From Citrobacter amalonaticus (GTDB taxonomy: Bacteria; Pseudomonadota; Gammaproteobacteria; Enterobacterales; Enterobacteriaceae), in NCBI RefSeq assembly GCF_018323885.1, contig NZ_AP024585.1, forward strand, positions 2,170,001-2,234,000: a stretch of DNA of 64,000 bases. Reading direction: 5' to 3'. The number at the start of each line of letters is the position of its first letter. The stretch's first letter is position 1. Below are positions 1-8,091 of the stretch, piece by piece. The position numbers were made by a program, and so were the translations under genes. The notes under the pieces were generated by a model that made no database searches, was not told the DNA's origin, and was given only the letters and a program-made list of their open reading frames with translations.

Positions 1-474
1 TAACTGCAGTTTGGCCTGCTGCGCCGCCTCCAGAGTATCCGCGTCTTTCCAGTACGCGCAGGAATACTGCATAAAGGGGTCGAGCATACGGCTGAACAGA
101 TCGTTGCCGAGATCGTAATGTTCTTTACCGACGATCCACGCTCGTTTTTTACTTTGCAGATTGAACAGGCGAGCGGCCGCAATGCGGAGGGTATCTTTGA
201 AATGGTGGGGAAGTTGGTTTTCCAGTCCTGCTCGCAGAACTTTGCTAAAAAACTGGTCCAGCCGATCGCATTCCCACCAGCCATCCATGTAACTCTCACC
301 CAGACCGAGCGACCCCTCTTGTAAAACGCGTTTGAAAAAATCGGGGTTTTTAACGCGTATATCTGCTGGTGAAGAGCCGTTGATGGCAATGCCTGCGCGG
401 CTTAATAATTCGTTAGTGATACGGTACCAGTCGTCATCCGGTACGCTGACTTCTTCTATACACGATGAACTCAT
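1..474 (-). CDS. cfa: Cyclopropane-fatty-acyl-phospholipid synthase, N-terminal part (cut by window edge)
   Basis: Translating the minus strand from the ATG at 474-472 gives 158 residues, beginning MSSSCIEEVSVPDDDWYRI, that match the E. coli Cfa N-terminus almost residue for residue, including the GLGESYMDGWWECD segment. The enzyme adds a methylene group from S-adenosylmethionine to cis double bonds of membrane phospholipid acyl chains, mostly on entry to stationary phase or under acid stress. The AdoMet-binding motif lies beyond the window edge, so only the N-terminal lipid-binding domain and the start of the catalytic domain are visible. The gene follows punC on the same strand after a roughly 290-base leader with two promoters and an sRNA site, listed separately. 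The identity is from remembered E. coli protein sequence; the start codon is the conserved one. Confidence 0.96.
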   Translation of the reverse strand, partial: MSSSCIEEVSVPDDDWYRITNELLSRAGIAINGSSPADIRVKNPDFFKRVLQEGSLGLGESYMDGWWECDRLDQFFSKVLRAGLENQLPHHFKDTLRIAAARLFNLQSKKRAWIVGKEHYDLGNDLFSRMLDPFMQYSCAYWKDADTLEAAQQAKLQL

Positions 475-513
475 AGTTTCTCCATCACTGGTCGGTGATC
501 AGAACCTTAAAAC

Positions 514-520
514 AGCGTAG
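514..520 (-). promoter_or_regulatory. Proximal cfa promoter, sigma-S type -10 element
   Basis: Read on the minus strand this is CTACGCT inside TCTACGCTGTTTTAAGG, close to the sigma-S extended -10 consensus CTAYACT, about 40 bases upstream of the cfa ATG. E. coli cfa has a proximal sigma-S-dependent promoter at this position. Transcripts starting here lack the RydC target upstream. Confidence 0.6.
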
Positions 521-573
521 ACGCTTTTTGGGCTTTGTGAGAAATCTCACGGAAACATTCCGCGAGTCTATTA

Positions 574-582
574 TCCGACGTA
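574..582 (-). promoter_or_regulatory. Probable RydC sRNA pairing site in the long cfa leader
   Basis: The minus strand reads UACGUCGGA at -108 to -100 relative to the cfa ATG. It pairs with the conserved RydC 5' end as I remember it (UCCGAUGUA), with one G-U wobble. In E. coli and Salmonella RydC binds the long cfa mRNA about 100 bases upstream of the start and protects it from RNase E. The position agrees; the rydC gene itself is not in the window. Confidence 0.6.
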
Positions 583-625
583 GAACAGAGGAAGGGAGGA
601 CCCCTTGCCGAAAAGGCCATCCATG

Positions 626-650
626 GGGAACCGGGAACGCTCCGGTTCCC
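626..650 (-). other. Hairpin in the distal cfa 5' leader
   Basis: GGGAACCGG at 626-634 and CCGGTTCCC at 642-650 form a perfect 9-bp stem with a 7-base loop. There is no following U-tract, so it looks like a leader stem-loop rather than an intrinsic terminator. It lies only in transcripts from the distal promoter. Confidence 0.55.
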
Positions 651-693
651 GTTAACACATAATAATTATCGTAATTTTTAACAACCGAAATTT

Positions 694-722
694 AGTATAG
701 GCCTCAAAAAACGATGATACAA
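694..722 (-). promoter_or_regulatory. Distal cfa promoter, sigma-70 type
   Basis: On the minus strand a -35 TTGTAT (722-717) is followed after exactly 17 bases by -10 TATACT (699-694). The predicted start is near 687, about 213 bases upstream of the cfa ATG, matching the known distal E. coli cfa promoter position. It lies between the punC stop and cfa, so cfa has its own long leader. Confidence 0.7.
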
Positions 723-766
723 CCAAAAATTGTTAGCCGACTAATTAACGGTGATTATGAGTGATA

Positions 767-1972
767 TCAATGGGATTCGCTGTGGGCAATCCCGCAATTA
801 TCATGCTGCGCACAGTCGTTAGAAGGATGCAGTTGCATCTTATAGCCCAGTCCAGCCAGTACCACCGTAGACAACATCACGCTGGTCGTGGTCAACAGCG
901 GTGTGCTGATAAGCCAGGAAACGACCAGGCTTGCCAGGAAGCACAGACCCAACTGCAGGGTATTTTGCAGGGCTGCGGCACGACCCGTCGCCTGCGGGAA
1001 TGGACGCAGCGCCTGGGCAACCACAATCGGGTAAATAGCCCCGTTGGCAATCGCCATTATGCAGAAGGGGATCAGGATCTCTGCAAGCGTGATGTGATGG
1101 ATAAAACTTGCCGCCCAGGTTGCCACCACGCTCAGCGCATAGATAACCAGCAGCCAGGGCAGGAGTTGTTGTCCCTGCCATTTTTGCAACGCGGCGCGAC
1201 AGCCATAGCCGCCAATCAGAAAAGCAATGGTCTGCGGTACGTAGCTCAGCCCAATCACCGCCGGGCTGTAGCCCATTTCACTCAAAATAAACGGGGAACC
1301 GGTCAACCACGCAAAGAAGCTGGCAGAACAGGCGGCGTAAATCAGGACGTTGCCGCGGTACGCTTTCGCACGCAGCAGGGTGGTGAACGTCAGTTTGTCC
1401 TTGCTGTCATCGCGAGCTCGGGTGGTGGGCTTTAAAAACAGGGCGGGCAGCATCAGCAGCAGCGTGATGAAAAACAGCGTGGCAAAGATCGCCTGCCAGG
1501 AAAGATGGGTCAGAATCCAACTGCCTAATAACGGCGCCAGTGCAGGAGACAGCCCGACCAGCGGCATGATGGTCGCGAAAATGCGGTTAATTTTATGCGA
1601 AGGATAGTAATCGGTAACCAGCGCCTGCCAGATGACGGTCGCCGCGCAGACTCCCACGGCCTGAATAAAACGCAGTACTAACAGGCCCGTTGCGCTCTCC
1701 ACCCACAGCATACCCAGGCTACCGAGGGCGAAGACAGACAGACCCAGCAACAGGATCGGTTTACGGCCATAACGGTCAGAGAGGGGTCCCCACAGCAGTT
1801 GGGCGACGGCAAAGCCTGCTAAAAACAGACTCAGGCTGGCGCTGACGGCAGAGGCCGGTGTTTGCAGGTCAGATTGAATGGCGGCAAAAGCGGGCAAATA
1901 CATGTCGGTTGCCAGAAAACCCAACACGCTGAGCCCTGCCAGCCAGACTAAAAACCCTTTTCCTGGTTGCAT
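767..1972 (-). CDS. punC: Purine nucleoside MFS transporter PunC (YdhC)
   Basis: This 401-residue protein is of the Bcr/CflA branch of the major facilitator superfamily, with about 12 hydrophobic segments and the loop motif [14 protein letters not shown] between the second and third helices. It matches E. coli YdhC (403 aa), renamed PunC after work linking it to purine and purine nucleoside transport under PunR control. It sits in the inner membrane. It is divergent from punR across a 111-base gap, the usual arrangement for a LysR regulator and its target. The start MQPGKGF is the only ATG upstream of the first membrane segment. The substrate assignment is carried over from E. coli; drug export is the older family-based guess. 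Confidence 0.9.
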   Translation of the reverse strand: MQPGKGFLVWLAGLSVLGFLATDMYLPAFAAIQSDLQTPASAVSASLSLFLAGFAVAQLLWGPLSDRYGRKPILLLGLSVFALGSLGMLWVESATGLLVLRFIQAVGVCAATVIWQALVTDYYPSHKINRIFATIMPLVGLSPALAPLLGSWILTHLSWQAIFATLFFITLLLMLPALFLKPTTRARDDSKDKLTFTTLLRAKAYRGNVLIYAACSASFFAWLTGSPFILSEMGYSPAVIGLSYVPQTIAFLIGGYGCRAALQKWQGQQLLPWLLVIYALSVVATWAASFIHHITLAEILIPFCIMAIANGAIYPIVVAQALRPFPQATGRAAALQNTLQLGLCFLASLVVSWLISTPLLTTTSVMLSTVVLAGLGYKMQLHPSNDCAQHDNCGIAHSESH

Positions 1973-2083
1973 AGTTGTACTCTAATTTTGATTAATCACA
2001 CTGGCGCAGAGTGTAGGGAGTGAATTTGGGCTTGTGAAACGGTAATATTTGTTTATTGCATTCAAAAATTTTGTAGGCAGATT
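1973..2083. promoter_or_regulatory. Divergent punC-punR control region
   Basis: This 111-base AT-rich gap between the divergent punC and punR starts must hold both promoters. An interrupted AT-rich palindrome (CAAAAATTTTG, 2063-2073) lies just before the punR ribosome-binding site. It could be part of a LysR-type site, but I cannot define a T-N11-A operator with confidence. Confidence 0.4.
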
Positions 2084-3016
2084 ATGTGGTCAGAATATGC
2101 GCTGGAAGTGGTCGATGCCGTGGCACGCAACGGGAGCTTCAGTTCCGCGGCCCAGGAGTTGCACCGGGTGCCTTCAGCGGTCAGCTATACGGTTCGCCAA
2201 CTGGAAGAGTGGCTGGCCGTCCCGCTTTTTGAACGTCGCCATCGTGATGTGGTGTTAACGCCGGCGGGCGCCTGGTTTTTGAAAGAAGGCCGCTCTGTCA
2301 TCAAAAAAATGCAGATCACGCGTCAACAGTGTCAGCAGATCGCTAACGGCTGGCGTGGGCAACTCCCCATTGCGGTGGACAATATCGTGCGCCCGGAACG
2401 CACGCGGCAATTGATCGTCGATTTCTACCGCCACTTTGATGACGTGGAACTACTGGTCTTCCAGGAGGTGTTTAATGGCGTCTGGGACGCGCTGTCAGAT
2501 GGTCGGGTCGAACTCGCCATCGGGGCAACCCAGGCGATCCCGGTTGGCGGACGATACACTTTCCGCGATATGGGTAAGCTGAGCTGGTGTTGTGTCGTTG
2601 CCAGTACGCATCCGCTGGCCGCCATGAGCGGGCCGTTAAGCGATGACACGTTGCGCAACTGGCCGTCGCTGGTGCTGGAAGATACCTCCCGCACGCTGCC
2701 GAAACGCGTGACTTGGCTGCTGGACAATCAGAAGCGGGTGGTGGTGCCGGACTGGGATTCTTCCGCGACCTGTATCAGCGCCGGACTCTGTGTCGGCATG
2801 GTCCCGACACATTTCGCCAAGCCGTATCTCAACAAGGGGCAGTGGGTCGCGTTAAATCTGGAGAATCCTTTCCCGGATGCGGCCTGTTGCCTGACCTGGC
2901 AGCAGAATGATATGTCACCTGCGCTGATCTGGCTGCTGGACTATCTGGGAGACAGTGAAACGCTGAACAAAGAGTGGCTGCGGGAGCCCGATGAGACTCC
3001 CGCAGAAGAGGCTTAA
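2084..3016 (+). CDS. punR: LysR-family regulator PunR (YdhB), activator of punC
   Basis: This 310-residue LysR-type regulator is the same length as E. coli YdhB/PunR. An N-terminal winged helix-turn-helix spans about residues 2-60 ([19 protein letters not shown], then the recognition helix around [13 protein letters not shown]). The rest is a periplasmic-binding-protein-like effector domain. In E. coli PunR activates the purine nucleoside transporter gene punC, which lies divergently upstream here too. The ATG at 2084 follows a GTAGGCAG ribosome-binding site. The stop codon shares four bases (TTAA, 3013-3016) with the stop of the convergent purR gene, so neither gene can end before the other's coding region. 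Confidence 0.92.
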   Translation: MWSEYALEVVDAVARNGSFSSAAQELHRVPSAVSYTVRQLEEWLAVPLFERRHRDVVLTPAGAWFLKEGRSVIKKMQITRQQCQQIANGWRGQLPIAVDNIVRPERTRQLIVDFYRHFDDVELLVFQEVFNGVWDALSDGRVELAIGATQAIPVGGRYTFRDMGKLSWCCVVASTHPLAAMSGPLSDDTLRNWPSLVLEDTSRTLPKRVTWLLDNQKRVVVPDWDSSATCISAGLCVGMVPTHFAKPYLNKGQWVALNLENPFPDAACCLTWQQNDMSPALIWLLDYLGDSETLNKEWLREPDETPAEEA

Positions 3017-4038
3017 CGACGGTAGTCGCGGAACGGGCCATCCGCCACGGAGCGGCGCTCCACCAGGCGCGGGTGGACTTCAATAGACTGCGACTCTTCG
3101 CGTTTATTGACGATACGGTCCAGTAACATATTAAAGGCCGTCTCACCCAGTGAATCTTTCGGCTGGTGGATGGTGGTCAACGCTGGTGTAAAGAAGCGGG
3201 CGTTGCGCACGTTGTCGTAGCCTATCAGCGACACGTCCTGCGGGACGCGCAGACCCATCTCATCAGCGGCGCAAAGGGCGCCCATCGCCATGACATCGCC
3301 GCCACAGAAGACCGCCGTTGGGCGATGCGCCTGCGACAGAATTTGCTGCATGGCGCGGTAGCCGGATTCCGGCTCGAAGTCGCCTTGAACAATCCAGTTT
3401 TCAGGCACTTTAATCAGCGCTTCATCCATCGCTTTCATAAATCCGGCCAAACGGCCTGCGCCGGTGTTACGCTCCATCAGTCCTGGGATCACGCCAATTT
3501 CGCGATGCCCTCGCTCGACGAGGTAACGGCCTGCCATGTAGCCGCCCTCGAAGGCGTTATCAATCACCGTATCAGTGAAGTCGGCTTTGGCTTCGCCCCA
3601 GTCCATCACCACCATTGGGATATGACGATATTCTTCCAGCATCGAGAGCAGGGGATCGGGGTATTCGGAACACATTACCAGCAGGCCATCAACGCGTTTT
3701 TGCGCCATCATCGACAGATAGGCACGCTGCTTTTCCAGGTTGTTCCAGACGTTGCCGAGGATCAGGGTATAGCCCTTCTGGAAGCAGTTCTTCTCAACCG
3801 CTTCAATAATTTCAGCAAAATAGGGGGCTTCGCTGCTCGTCGCCAGCAAACCGATAGATTTGGTATGGTTAACTTTCAGGCTACGGGCAACCGCGCTGGG
3901 GGAATAGTGCAATTCTTTGATTGCCGCCCACACTGCATTGCGTGTTTCTTCAGCGACGAAACGCGTTTTGTTAATTACGTGTGACACGGTTGTAGTGGAA
4001 ACGTTTGCGCGCTTCGCTACATCTTTAATTGTTGCCAT
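3013..4038 (-). CDS. purR: Purine repressor PurR
   Basis: This 341-residue LacI/GalR-family repressor is full length. The helix-turn-helix and hinge helix are at the N-terminus ([22 protein letters not shown], with the minor-groove hinge around SAVARSLK), followed by the ligand-binding core. With hypoxanthine or guanine as corepressor, PurR represses the purine biosynthesis regulon. Two PurR-box sequences, one upstream and one inside codons 10-15, match the dual-operator autoregulation known from E. coli. It converges on punR with a four-base stop overlap. Neighbouring punC/punR also handle purines, so this is a small cluster of purine control genes. Identity is very secure. Confidence 0.97.
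   Translation of the reverse strand: MATIKDVAKRANVSTTTVSHVINKTRFVAEETRNAVWAAIKELHYSPSAVARSLKVNHTKSIGLLATSSEAPYFAEIIEAVEKNCFQKGYTLILGNVWNNLEKQRAYLSMMAQKRVDGLLVMCSEYPDPLLSMLEEYRHIPMVVMDWGEAKADFTDTVIDNAFEGGYMAGRYLVERGHREIGVIPGLMERNTGAGRLAGFMKAMDEALIKVPENWIVQGDFEPESGYRAMQQILSQAHRPTAVFCGGDVMAMGALCAADEMGLRVPQDVSLIGYDNVRNARFFTPALTTIHQPKDSLGETAFNMLLDRIVNKREESQSIEVHPRLVERRSVADGPFRDYRR
3995..4010. promoter_or_regulatory. PurR operator O2 inside purR
   Basis: GTGGAAACGTTTGCGC matches the PUR box consensus (ACGCAAACGTTTKCGT) in its AAACGTTTGCG core. It overlaps codons 10-15 of purR. E. coli purR has a second, weaker operator within its coding sequence at this point; binding here would block elongation or loop with O1. 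Confidence 0.75.
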
Positions 4039-4079
4039 TAAATCTCACTCCAGACCCAACCTGAACATTAAATTACGCC

Positions 4080-4095
4080 AAGTAAACGTTTGCCT
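4080..4095. promoter_or_regulatory. PurR operator O1 upstream of purR
   Basis: AAGTAAACGTTTGCCT holds the PUR box core AAACGTTTGC and lies 42 bases upstream of the purR ATG, about 85 bases from the internal operator. The pair corresponds to the known autoregulatory operators of E. coli purR. Confidence 0.75.
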
Positions 4096-4262
4096 TTACT
4101 CATCCTGTGCCCAACGTCAGGGCTGCGGCACGCCGGGAAACGACACGGAACGTCAGGAAGGGGTCAATGGCCGGTACGCTAATCAAGTAAGCGTCGAATT
4201 TTGTCTGATCTTTACGAAAAGGGGAAGTATTAAAAGCACATATCACTCTAAATCGTGGGAGA

Positions 4263-4286
4263 TTTTTACACTCAAGTGTGTAAAAA
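4263..4286. repeat. Perfect 9-bp inverted repeat upstream of ynhF
   Basis: TTTTTACAC (4263-4271) and GTGTAAAAA (4278-4286) flank a 6-base spacer, 46 bases before the ynhF start. The AT-rich arms could form a weak hairpin or serve as a dimeric regulator site. I do not recognise the motif. Confidence 0.6.
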
Positions 4287-4331
4287 TGCGCTATATCACT
4301 TTTTGTGTGGGTATAAAAAGGAGAAAAGTTG

Positions 4332-4421
4332 ATGAGCACCGATCTGAAATTTTCATTAGTGACCACGTTTATTGTCCTGGCTTTAATCGTTGCGGGCGGC
4401 CTGACGGCGGCACTGCACTGA
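4332..4421 (+). CDS. ynhF: Small membrane protein YnhF (29 aa)
   Basis: This short reading frame encodes 29 residues, starting MSTDLKFSLVTT and ending GGLTAALH. It is nearly identical to E. coli YnhF, a verified small inner-membrane protein of the same length and position between purR and ydhP. One hydrophobic helix spans about residues 8-26. An AAAAGGAGAAAAGTTG ribosome-binding region precedes the ATG. It stands alone in a roughly 550-base purR-ydhP gap and reads in the ydhP direction. Its function is unknown. It is easily missed because it is under 100 bases. Confidence 0.93.
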   Translation: MSTDLKFSLVTTFIVLALIVAGGLTAALH

Positions 4422-4588
4422 TCCCCTCGGGGGAGTTCCTGCTCCCTCGAACCTCCCGCCATATTGTTATTGAATCTGCAAAAGTCTTTTGTATTTTTGT
4501 TAACTTCTCTTTTTTTGTGATTGATGTCATGCTTTTGACTCTTTGTTAAGCATCGCGCCCTGTCGCGAAGAGCCGGAGTCATCACTGC

Positions 4589-5755
4589 ATGAAAATCAAT
4601 TATCCGTTACTGGCGCTGGCCATTGGTGCGTTTGGCATCGGCACCACCGAATTCTCGCCAATGGGATTGCTGCCCGTCATCGCGCGTGGCGTTGATGTGT
4701 CTATTCCCGCGGCAGGTATGCTGATTAGTGCCTATGCGGTTGGCGTGATGGTCGGCGCGCCGTTGATGACGCTGTTGCTGTCACATCGCGGACGCCGTAA
4801 TGCGCTCATTTTTCTGATGGCTATCTTTACGCTCGGTAACGTGCTCTCGGCGATTTCGCCGGATTACACCACGCTGATGTTGTCACGTATTTTAACCAGC
4901 CTTAACCACGGCGCATTCTTCGGCCTGGGCTCGGTGGTGGCGGCAAGCGTGGTGCCGAAGCACAAGCAGGCGAGCGCCGTTGCGACCATGTTTATGGGGC
5001 TGACCATCGCCAATATCGGCGGTGTGCCGGCGGCGACCTGGCTGGGTGAAACCATCGGCTGGCGGATGTCGTTTATGGCGACAGCGGGGCTGGGCGTTAT
5101 CTCGATGTTGAGTCTCTTCTTATCATTGCCAAAAGGCGGTGCCGGGGCGCGCCCGGAAGTGAAAAAAGAGCTGGCGGTGCTGATGCGTCCTCAGGTGCTC
5201 TCCGCGCTACTGACTACCGTACTGGGAGCGGGCGCCATGTTCACGCTCTATACCTATATTTCGCCTGTTCTGCAAAGCATCACCCATGCGACACCGGCCT
5301 TTGTGACCGGGATGCTGGTTCTGATCGGTGTGGGCTTCTCCATTGGCAACTACCTCGGAGGGAAACTGGCCGATCGCTCGGTTAATGGCACGCTGAAGGG
5401 CTTTTTGCTGCTGCTAATGGTAATTATGCTGGCGATCCCTTTCCTGGCGCAGAATGAACTGGGCGCGGCGGTCAGCATGGTGGTCTGGGGGGCGGCAACC
5501 TTTGCGGTCGTCCCTCCGTTACAAATGCGCGTCATGCGTGTGGCTCATGAAGCGCCGGGTCTCTCATCTTCCGTGAACATTGGCGCGTTTAACCTTGGAA
5601 ATGCGCTGGGCGCTGCGGCTGGCGGGGCCGTCATTTCAGGCGGATTAGGCTACAGCTTTGTTCCTGTGATGGGGGCGATTGTGGCGGGTATGGCGCTGTT
5701 GCTGGTGTTTGTCTCGGCGAGAAAACAACCTGAACAGGTGTGCGTCGCCAGTTAA
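4589..5755 (+). CDS. ydhP: Putative MFS efflux transporter YdhP
   Basis: This 388-residue, 12-helix major facilitator protein of the DHA1 arabinose-efflux-like group matches E. coli YdhP (389 aa). The conserved N-terminal GTTEFSPMGLLP motif and the loop LSHRGRRNALI after helix 2 are typical of this branch. It is predicted to sit in the inner membrane and use the proton gradient. The substrate is unknown; relatives export sugars or drugs. The start follows CCGGAGTCATCACTGC, a reasonable ribosome-binding site. It ends just before a strong bidirectional terminator shared with sodB. Confidence 0.88.
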   Translation: MKINYPLLALAIGAFGIGTTEFSPMGLLPVIARGVDVSIPAAGMLISAYAVGVMVGAPLMTLLLSHRGRRNALIFLMAIFTLGNVLSAISPDYTTLMLSRILTSLNHGAFFGLGSVVAASVVPKHKQASAVATMFMGLTIANIGGVPAATWLGETIGWRMSFMATAGLGVISMLSLFLSLPKGGAGARPEVKKELAVLMRPQVLSALLTTVLGAGAMFTLYTYISPVLQSITHATPAFVTGMLVLIGVGFSIGNYLGGKLADRSVNGTLKGFLLLLMVIMLAIPFLAQNELGAAVSMVVWGAATFAVVPPLQMRVMRVAHEAPGLSSSVNIGAFNLGNALGAAAGGAVISGGLGYSFVPVMGAIVAGMALLLVFVSARKQPEQVCVAS

Positions 5756-5767
5756 CGGCAGGACAAA

Positions 5768-5803
5768 AACGCAGAAGGGATTCCCTTCTGCGTTATCTTT
5801 TTT
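5768..5803. terminator. Bidirectional terminator between ydhP and sodB
   Basis: AACGCAGAAGGGA (5768-5780) and TCCCTTCTGCGTT (5782-5794) form a long GC-rich hairpin. On the plus strand it is followed by ATCTTTTTT; on the minus strand by GTTTTTGTCC. It can stop both convergent genes. The last T residues overlap the sodB stop codon. Confidence 0.9.
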
Positions 5804-6383
5804 ACGCGGCGAAGTTCTTCGCTACAAACTCCCAGTTTACCAGCGCCCAAAAGTGTTCCAGGTAGCCAGGACGCGCATTGCGGTAGTCAATGTAGTACGC
5901 ATGCTCCCATACGTCGACGGTCATCAACGGCGTGGCGTCGGTGGTCAACGGCGTGCCAGCGTTGGAGGTTGAAACGATAGCCAGCTTGCCCTCTTTTCCT
6001 TTAACCAGCCAGGTCCAGCCAGAGCCGAAGTTTTTGATCGCCGCGTCGGTAAATTGCGCTTTGAACTCGGCAAAGCTGCCGAAAGAGGCGGCAATCGCGT
6101 CAGCCAGTTCGCCGGTTGGCTCGCCACCAGCATTCGGTGCCAGGCAGTTCCAGTAGAACGTGTGGTTCCAGACCTGAGCAGCGTTATTGAACACGCCGCC
6201 TTCTGAACTGCGTACGATCTCTTCCAGTGATTTCCCTTCAAAGGCGGTTCCTTTGATCAGGTTGTTCAGGTTGGTGACATAGGTCTGATGGTGTTTGCCA
6301 TAGTGATATTCCAGCGTCTCGGCGGAAATGTGCGGCGCAAGCGCATCTTTGGCATACGGTAGTGCAGGTAATTCGAACGACAT
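5802..6383 (-). CDS. sodB: Iron superoxide dismutase SodB
   Basis: This 193-residue Fe superoxide dismutase converts superoxide to oxygen and hydrogen peroxide in the cytoplasm. The metal ligands are all present at the E. coli positions: His27, His74, Asp157 and His161 (the last two in DVWEHAYY). The start is ATG at 6383, giving [10 protein letters not shown] as in E. coli; an upstream in-frame extension is not conserved. The leader carries a stem-loop and a perfect RyhB complement across the start codon, so it is probably shut off by this sRNA in iron starvation. The gene is monocistronic, ending at a bidirectional terminator. Confidence 0.98.
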   Translation of the reverse strand: MSFELPALPYAKDALAPHISAETLEYHYGKHHQTYVTNLNNLIKGTAFEGKSLEEIVRSSEGGVFNNAAQVWNHTFYWNCLAPNAGGEPTGELADAIAASFGSFAEFKAQFTDAAIKNFGSGWTWLVKGKEGKLAIVSTSNAGTPLTTDATPLMTVDVWEHAYYIDYRNARPGYLEHFWALVNWEFVAKNFAA

Positions 6384-6434
6384 TGCTTCTCTCCTTATTA
6401 TTAATAGTATTTCGCGCAATAACCTTATTGTGCG
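6378..6434 (-). promoter_or_regulatory. sodB leader: RyhB target at the start codon and 5' stem-loop
   Basis: The minus strand reads AGCAAUGUCG across the start codon (6387-6378), an exact 10-base complement of the RyhB segment CGACAUUGCU as I remember it. Upstream, 6413-6422 and 6425-6434 form a stem (CGCGCAATAA/TTATTGTGCG with one G-U pair), separated from the start by an AU-rich, Hfq-like stretch ATTAATAATAA. Layout matches the E. coli sodB leader. The stem sits almost at the expected transcript 5' end. Confidence 0.75.
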
Positions 6435-6509
6435 TAAGGATAGGGTAGCAAATTGAAAGGTGAGACAAAAGATGAACTTACCCTGTTGCGTTAACAACAG
6501 GGTAAAGTT

Positions 6510-7343
6510 TTAACGAATAGTTTTGGGCGTCATGACCCGGCGAGCGCCGACATAGTGGCGTTGCCAGTAATCTTCGCTGAGCGATGTGATCTGGATTTCC
6601 TGACCGCTGCGCGGTGACTGAATAAATTTGCCGTTGCCGACATAAACGCCGACGTGATCGGCAGTACCACGTCCCTGAGTGCGGAAGAACACCAGATCGC
6701 CATTTTTCAATTCCCCACGATCAATCGGTGCGGCATCACGCAGGTGATACATTTCATTTGCTGTGCGCGGAATACGGAATTTAACCAGATCTTTATAAGC
6801 GTAATAAACCAGACCGCTGCAATCGAAACCGGTGCGCGGAGACGTACCACCCCAGCGGTACGGCTTGCCAATCTGACTCATTAATTTGTTCATCGCCGTG
6901 CTGGTCGCTTTTTGCACTTTCACTTTATGGGCATCCGCAATCTTTCCTGACGCCGTGTTCTTCACTTTCACACACGTCGGCTTGTGTCCTTTACGCGGGG
7001 TGCACTTTTCACTCCAGCTGACAGCGGCTGTCTTTTTCGCAGCGACGGTTTTACTTTTGCGACTGGCTGTTTTGCTGGTTTTGGCAGAGGCGGTGATTTT
7101 TTTCTTAGAAGAAGAGGCGGTTTTCGTGCTGGTTTTGCTGGTCGTTTTCCTGGCGGTTTTTTGATTGGTTTTATTCGTTTTTTTTGCTGTTGCCGTACTT
7201 TTCTTTTTGTTGCTGGTTTTCTTACTATCCGTAAGACCAGCCGTATCCCTGGCTTGCTTGGACGCATGTGCCATCGGCATAAAGGGAATCGTTGTAAATA
7301 GCAAAGCACAGAGCGTGAGGGAAAGTCGGTTTATCCGCGCCAC
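6510..7343 (-). CDS. mepH: Murein DD-endopeptidase MepH (NlpC/P60 family)
   Basis: This 277-residue exported hydrolase starts with GTG at 7343, which has an AGAGGA ribosome-binding site 8 bases upstream and gives VARINRLSLTL as in E. coli MepH (YdhO). A signal peptide ends near MAHA (residue 27). A low-complexity Lys/Thr/Ser linker runs to about residue 110, then the C-terminal NlpC/P60 domain has catalytic Cys175 (FDCSGLVY) and His230 (TADHVGVYVG). MepH cleaves D-Ala-meso-DAP cross-links in peptidoglycan, aiding insertion of new strands. The linker is a little longer than in E. coli (271 aa total). An upstream ATG is out of frame. Confidence 0.93.
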   Translation of the reverse strand: MARINRLSLTLCALLFTTIPFMPMAHASKQARDTAGLTDSKKTSNKKKSTATAKKTNKTNQKTARKTTSKTSTKTASSSKKKITASAKTSKTASRKSKTVAAKKTAAVSWSEKCTPRKGHKPTCVKVKNTASGKIADAHKVKVQKATSTAMNKLMSQIGKPYRWGGTSPRTGFDCSGLVYYAYKDLVKFRIPRTANEMYHLRDAAPIDRGELKNGDLVFFRTQGRGTADHVGVYVGNGKFIQSPRSGQEIQITSLSEDYWQRHYVGARRVMTPKTIR

Positions 7344-7678
7344 TGAGCATTCCTCTGTTAAGGCAGGTCGCAATCATACCTGCGTGTGATTTACAAAACC
7401 TGATGATTCTAATCTATAGAAACGAATAAAGTTAATAGCTTTTATTGTTAAAAATACGGTTTCGCTATTGAGTGCAAAAAAAAACAGCAGCCAAAGCTAA
7501 ATCTGCTTATTTAGCGCACACTTTCGACACAGGCACTGAGGAAACTATTATTGGGAATGCAACTTATGCGTTCAGACGATAAAATAGTAAAGCGTAATGA
7601 AAATGTTATTTTCCGATGTCGCTCTGAAACGCTACAATGTCAGTCGACTGCCGTAAAAGAAGTTAAGGAAGCAAGACA
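7344..7678. other. mepH-grxD divergent intergenic region
   Basis: This 335-base AT-rich gap holds the promoters of the two divergent genes. A run of nine A residues sits near 7478-7486. I see no conserved small ORF or hairpin that I can name. Confidence 0.5.
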
Positions 7679-8026
7679 ATGAGCACCACTATCGAAAAAA
7701 TCCAGCGCCAGATCGCTGAAAACCCGATTCTCCTGTATATGAAAGGTTCTCCAAAACTGCCAAGCTGCGGCTTCTCCGCCCAGGCTGTGCAGGCACTTTC
7801 CGCCTGTGGTGAGCGTTTTGCCTATGTGGATATTCTGCAAAACCCGGATATTCGCGCAGAACTGCCAAAATATGCAAACTGGCCGACCTTCCCACAGCTG
7901 TGGGTTGATGGTGAACTGGTTGGCGGCTGCGACATTTTGATCGAAATGTACCAGCGCGGCGAACTGCAGCAGTTGATCAAAGAGACCGCTGCAAAATACA
8001 AATCTGAAGAATCAGACGCTGAGTAA
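7679..8026 (+). CDS. grxD: Monothiol glutaredoxin GrxD (Grx4)
   Basis: This 115-residue monothiol glutaredoxin carries the signature CGFS at residues 30-33 (LPSCGFSAQ), plus the glutathione-site WPTFPQLW and GGCD motifs. Such proteins bind a glutathione-coordinated [2Fe-2S] cluster and work with BolA in iron-sulfur trafficking rather than as general thiol reductants. The ATG follows GTTAAGGAAGCAAGAC, a good ribosome-binding site. Length and sequence match E. coli GrxD (YdhD). It is monocistronic, followed by a terminator, and converges on lhr. Confidence 0.97.
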   Translation: MSTTIEKIQRQIAENPILLYMKGSPKLPSCGFSAQAVQALSACGERFAYVDILQNPDIRAELPKYANWPTFPQLWVDGELVGGCDILIEMYQRGELQQLIKETAAKYKSEESDAE

Positions 8027-8039
8027 TCAGTAGACGGTT

Positions 8040-8083
8040 AAAGGGGAGCTTTTCCTGACTCAGGTTAAGCTCCTTTTCATTTC
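8040..8083. terminator. Terminator between grxD and lhr
   Basis: AAAGGGGAGCTT and AAGCTCCTTTT pair to form a stem separated by a CAG-containing loop, followed by TTTTCATTT on the plus strand. It lies just after grxD and before the lhr stop, so it probably works in both directions. Confidence 0.8.
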
Positions 8084-8091
8084 TGCGCTTC

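Noticed and set aside
118..324. Plus-strand frame at the left edge
   Set aside because: Antisense of cfa, whose translated minus strand matches the known protein.
4422..4470. Terminator for ynhF at the GGGGGAG/CTCCC sequence
   Set aside because: The stem is only five base pairs and there is no following T-tract, so I do not list it as a terminator.
4100..4585. 161-codon minus-strand frame in the purR-ydhP gap
   Set aside because: It covers ynhF and the promoter region in antisense, has no homology that I recognise, and the composition is non-coding-like.
6384..6497. N-terminal extension of sodB
   Set aside because: It covers the sodB leader with the RyhB-related structures. Conserved start is [10 protein letters not shown].
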